Below are positions 61,290 through 64,000 of a DNA stretch of 64,000 nucleotides, in pieces. A program made the translations under genes and the position numbers. The notes under the pieces were generated by a model that did no database searches, was not told the DNA's origin, and was given only the letters and a program-made list of their open reading frames with translations. Location of the stretch: positions 4,004,001 through 4,068,000 of the forward strand of contig NZ_CP012676.1 of NCBI RefSeq assembly GCF_001294575.1. The letters are read 5' to 3'. The stretch is from Pseudomonas versuta. GTDB taxonomy: Bacteria > Pseudomonadota > Gammaproteobacteria > Pseudomonadales > Pseudomonadaceae. Positions within the stretch are counted from its first letter, which is position 1; each line of letters opens with the position of its first letter.

Positions 61290-61742
61290 CTAACGAACTT
61301 CCGCGTATTCATGCCCGCATGCCAGACAATGGCTCAGCCATTCACCCAAAAATATATTGAGCTGGGCTTTCTCGTCGGGCTGGTGCATGGCCACGTTGGG
61401 GTACGGGTAAATACTGCGAAAGCGCCGCGCATGCTCGGCCGCAATGACTTCGGCCATGCGCGCATCGTGGTACACCTGCACTTGCAGTTCGGGTACCGGC
61501 AACCAGGGCAGGCTGTGCTCCTGACGCACCCGCAACGTGCTGGTGTAAGGGCAGTCCTGGATCACCTCAAGGGTCAGCACCCCCAGCATCTGGTCACCCT
61601 GGGTCACGGCAATCCGCCGGGCACTCGGTTGCTCGCGCATATCGGGCAACAACCGCATCAGCCGGGCGTAATTGGCCTCGCAGGCAGCCTGCAAGCCAAT
61701 CAGATCGACCCGGTATCGTTCACGACGTGCAATTACAACCAT
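61290..61742 (-). CDS. yqiB: YqiB family protein (DUF1249)
   Basis: Conserved protein of 150 residues, DUF1249. The start MVVIARRERYRVDLIGLQAACEANYARLM and the run QDCPYTSTLRVRQE near residue 65 are typical; a C-terminal CLACGHEY resembles a small metal or thiol motif. Function is unknown; the position between nudF and cpdA is conserved from E. coli to pseudomonads. It overlaps nudF by 10 bases. Confidence 0.85.
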   Translation of the reverse strand: MVVIARRERYRVDLIGLQAACEANYARLMRLLPDMREQPSARRIAVTQGDQMLGVLTLEVIQDCPYTSTLRVRQEHSLPWLPVPELQVQVYHDARMAEVIAAEHARRFRSIYPYPNVAMHQPDEKAQLNIFLGEWLSHCLACGHEYAEVR

Positions 61743-62350
61743 AACCCCCTCACTTCAGCGCGATTAAGCGCCAGCCATTGCAGGGCAATAATGCTCGCTG
61801 CATTGGAAATACGTCCATCGCGTACGGCTTGCAGGGCATCTTCATAGGCCCAGACTGTCACCCGGATATCTTCGGCTTCTTCTTCCAGCCCGTGCAATCC
61901 GCCAACACCCACGGTGCTGCAACGGCCCAGATACAGATGCACAAACTCGGTGCTGCCACCGGGCGACGGAAAGTAGCGGGTGATCGGCCACAGGGAGGAG
62001 AACGTCAGCCCGGCCTCTTCTTCACCTTCGCGACGAGCGACTTCTTCAGGTTCTTCGACCTTGTCGATGAGTCCGGCCACCAGCTCGATCAACCACGGGG
62101 TCTGGGCCTTGCCCATGGCACCGACGCGAAACTGCTCGATCAGTACCACTTCATCGCGCTGCGGATCATATGGCAGCACACACACGGCATCGTGACGCAC
62201 AAACACTTCGCGACTGATCTCACGACTCATACCGCCAGCAAACAACTCATGGCGCAGATGGACGCGGTCAAGCTGGTAGAAACCCTTAAAACACTCTTCG
62301 CGTTTTATGATCTCTGTGGCGCTTGGCGTGGCCTTGGTGATGTCAGTCAT
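61733..62350 (-). CDS. nudF: NudF, ADP-ribose pyrophosphatase
   Basis: Nudix hydrolase that splits ADP-ribose to AMP and ribose 5-phosphate. 205 residues with the Nudix box GLIDKVEEPEEVARREGEEEAG (fits Gx5Ex7REVxEExGU) near residue 100. The ATG at 62350 has AGAGG 6 bases upstream; longer readings to 62422 lack a site. First gene of the long minus-strand run down to parC. Confidence 0.94.
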   Translation of the reverse strand: MTDITKATPSATEIIKREECFKGFYQLDRVHLRHELFAGGMSREISREVFVRHDAVCVLPYDPQRDEVVLIEQFRVGAMGKAQTPWLIELVAGLIDKVEEPEEVARREGEEEAGLTFSSLWPITRYFPSPGGSTEFVHLYLGRCSTVGVGGLHGLEEEAEDIRVTVWAYEDALQAVRDGRISNAASIIALQWLALNRAEVRGLWL

Positions 62351-62571
62351 GGAAAACCTCTTGCTGGCGAATTTCACCGGGGTTGCCCACGGCATCGGGC
62401 ATCCTAACGCGCCTGCGGTCAAGGATGCAGCCCCTTTTATGACGCGGGGATAGACGGATTGCCTGCAAACCCTCTCTAATTGACACTCTTGAGCTTAGTG
62501 GCGAACCGACTCCCCTGCGGGCAGTCGAACCCCCATAATCTGCAACTTTCTTTCGTTGATGAAGGACGACC

Positions 62572-63318
62572 ATGTCGCTTTTAAAATTTGCCTCCATGAC
62601 CTGTATCGCCCTGACCCTGGGTGCCTGTCAGAGCATGTTCCAGCCGTCCGCGCCAAAACCGCTGGCCTTTACTGCGGACGCCTCCGAGCAAGTCAAAGCC
62701 GGATGCAGCGGTATGGAGTGCCCACTGGTCAACATCGAGACCGTGCACTTTGCAGACGCTCCAAAACTCGATGCCCTGATCGAAAACCGCTTGTTGAAAA
62801 TGACCGTCAACTCACCCGACGAGAAACTGGCGCCTTCGCTCAATGCTTACCGCGAGCAGTTTTTGCGCACGGCCCCCAGCCGCAACAGCACCTACCTGCA
62901 GGCAAAAGTACGCGAGCAGCATGACGGTCTGGTGATCATCGAGCTGTCCAGTTATCTGGATACGGGCGGCGCCCATGGCATGCCAGGACGTGGCTTTATC
63001 AACTACTCGGCCAAAGAGCAGAAAGAAGTGACCCTGCAGGACATGCTGCTGCCGGGCAAGGAGCAAGCCTTTTGGGGCGCCGTCAAAGTGGCGCACAACA
63101 ACTGGTTGATCAGCAGCAATCACGGCAGCGACCCGGAGTTCGTGAAAAACTGGCCGTTCCAGCAAACCCCGAATGTGGCACTGCTCAAGGACAACGTGGC
63201 CCTCAAATACGACGTGTACAGCATTGCGCCGTACTCTGAAGGGCATGTGGAGTTGAAGATCCCCTACTCGCGCCTGAACGGAATTCTGAAACCCGAGTGG
63301 ATCCCGGCCCGCGGCTAA
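62572..63318 (+). CDS. RsiV-like lipoprotein (DUF3298 family)
   Basis: Predicted lipoprotein of 248 residues with lipobox LGAC (Cys at about 19). The mature part has the DUF4163/DUF3298 pattern: a helical segment around LIENRLLKM, then IIELSSYLDTGGAHGMPGRGFINY near 125 and EVTLQDMLLPG near 160, as in RsiV, whose Bacillus form binds lysozyme. Here no sigma factor gene is adjacent, so an anti-sigma role is unlikely. Divergent from nudF. A short AAGGA lies close before the ATG. Confidence 0.75.
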   Translation: MSLLKFASMTCIALTLGACQSMFQPSAPKPLAFTADASEQVKAGCSGMECPLVNIETVHFADAPKLDALIENRLLKMTVNSPDEKLAPSLNAYREQFLRTAPSRNSTYLQAKVREQHDGLVIIELSSYLDTGGAHGMPGRGFINYSAKEQKEVTLQDMLLPGKEQAFWGAVKVAHNNWLISSNHGSDPEFVKNWPFQQTPNVALLKDNVALKYDVYSIAPYSEGHVELKIPYSRLNGILKPEWIPARG

Positions 63319-63330
63319 CCCCCGCCCACT

Positions 63331-63383
63331 GTAGGAGCGAGCTTTTCAATAGCTTCACAGCTCGCGAGCAAGCCCGCTCCTAC
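63331..63383. repeat. REP-type inverted repeat before the right edge gene
   Basis: GTAGGAGCGAGCTT (63331-63344) and AAGCCCGCTCCTAC (63370-63383) pair with one mismatch; CTCGCGAG is in the right half. It lies between two convergent genes. Confidence 0.75.
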
Positions 63384-63392
63384 GGTCAGATG

Positions 63393-64000
63393 TCAGAATT
63401 TGTTACGTCCCAGTACCCACTGCAGCAACCCGGCCAGCAACAAGGCCGGCAAGGTCGCGCCCACATCCGGGTACAGATTCGCCAGCAGGTGATAGGTCAC
63501 CACCCCGCCGAACCAGGCCAGCAAGGTCGACCAGCGAAACAGTGTGGCGGTCACTTGGGCACTGCGCTTGCGCAGGATGAAGTGGTCCACCAGCACCACG
63601 CCAAACAGCGGCGCAAACACCGATCCAATCAACAGCAGGAAGTTCTGGTACTGGGCCAACGGCGCGAAACAGGCAATCAGCGTGCAGATCACGCCAATCG
63701 TCAGCGCCAGATGTTCGACTTTGATGCGCAACAAAATCCCGCTGGAGACCGCCGCCGAGTGAATGTCGGCAAAAGCGTTTTCCGACTCGTCGAGCAAGAT
63801 CAGCAACAACGGAATCCCCAGCCCCGCACCCGCCAGCGCCAAGAGCAACGCATTGACTTCGCCACTCGGGGCGAACGCCAGCGTGTAGGCCACCCCCAGG
63901 CTCATTAACCAGAAGTTGCCAATAAAGAAGCCCAGCGCAGTGCCGCCGAATACGTTTTTGGCACGTTTGCCGAAGCGTGAATAGTCGGCGATCAACGGCA
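63393..64000 (-). CDS. NCS1 family permease, probably CytX-like (partial)
   Basis: C-terminal 202 residues of a nucleobase:cation symporter of the NCS1 family; the N-terminus lies beyond the right edge. The visible part has about six hydrophobic segments and the family motif IADYSRFGK at its start, with GVVLVDHFILRK near 120. As I recall, P. putida carries a CytX-type (hydroxymethylpyrimidine) permease at the matching place near nudF and thiC; substrate here is inference from that context. Confidence 0.82.
   Translation of the reverse strand, partial: PLIADYSRFGKRAKNVFGGTALGFFIGNFWLMSLGVAYTLAFAPSGEVNALLLALAGAGLGIPLLLILLDESENAFADIHSAAVSSGILLRIKVEHLALTIGVICTLIACFAPLAQYQNFLLLIGSVFAPLFGVVLVDHFILRKRSAQVTATLFRWSTLLAWFGGVVTYHLLANLYPDVGATLPALLLAGLLQWVLGRNKF

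Noticed and set aside
62351..62571. Possible TPP riboswitch, expected near thiamine-related permease and thiC
   Set aside because: I could not find the conserved CTGAGA and GATNTGG-type core in this gap; the element, if present, lies outside the window near thiC.

Overview
This window looks like chromosomal backbone DNA of a Pseudomonas (gamma-proteobacteria). I infer a member of the P. fluorescens/P. putida side of the genus, from the GC-rich codon use, the gene order (liv transport genes, pncB-nadE, azurin, dnaB-rplI-rpsR-rpsF, rnr-rlmB, purA-hisZ-hfl-hfq-miaA-mutL-amiB, orn-rsgA-motAB, psd-serB, parE-parC, nudF-cpdA) and about ten Pseudomonas-type REP hairpins with GAGCGAGC / GCTCGCTC arms. 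No phage, transposase, CRISPR array or rRNA gene was seen. Almost every gene is intact; only the two edge genes (livG on the left, an NCS1 permease on the right) are cut by the window.

Region by region. 1-4264 (minus): high-affinity branched-chain amino acid ABC transporter livK-livH-livM-livG, with a near-perfect 24-bp hairpin between livK and livH. 4627-8566: lysine/pipecolate catabolism genes amaB-amaA with a divergent LysR regulator. 8730-10775: NAD salvage and synthesis genes pncB-nadE. 10963-11985: a DUF1338 protein of the 2-oxoadipate dioxygenase/decarboxylase superfamily. 12050-12496: azurin. 12866-15648: a small charged protein and a YgiQ-type radical SAM protein. 15886-19498: dnaB and the rpsF-rpsR-(membrane protein)-rplI operon. 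19793-23214: rnr-rlmB. 23376-23848: two tandem identical tRNA-Leu(CAG) genes, each with its own promoter and terminator. 23996-26574: iron ABC transporter binding protein and permease. 26666-28600: chemoreceptor. 28732-42186: purA, hisZ, hflC-hflK-hflX-hfq, miaA-mutL-amiB-tsaE-nnrD, then divergent queG. 42206-46547: TRIC-type channel, orn, rsgA, motB-motA. 46712-49997 (plus): HDOD protein, RhdA rhodanese, psd. 50065-52950: serB and a divergent AhpA/YtjB-type membrane protein. 53082-62350 (minus): nudF-yqiB-cpdA-yqiA-parE-esterase-like-retropepsin-parC-lipoprotein. 62572 to the end: an RsiV-like lipoprotein and an NCS1 permease.

How the genes work together. Most of the window is housekeeping: DNA replication and decatenation (DnaB, ParC/ParE), repair (MutL), RNA decay and modification (RNase R, Orn, Hfq, RlmB, MiaA, TsaE, QueG), ribosome parts and assembly (S6, S18, L9, RsgA, HflX), nucleotide and metabolite repair (PurA, NnrD, NudF, CpdA), envelope (AmiB, Psd, HflKC) and motility (MotAB, MCP). 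The metabolic accessory signal is lysine catabolism: amaA, amaB, a LysR regulator and a DUF1338 gene flank the NAD genes pncB-nadE. As I recall the P. putida map, livK abuts pncB directly and amaAB-lysR-hglS lie elsewhere, so these genes may have been inserted into the backbone here.

I did not find a clearly new biological system. The best candidates for a second look are the split lysine-degradation genes around pncB-nadE, the AhpA/YtjB-type protein whose C-terminal half resembles a degenerate class III nucleotide cyclase, the duplicated tRNA-Leu units with unrelated 3' hairpins, and the acidic S6 tail that is a probable RimK target.
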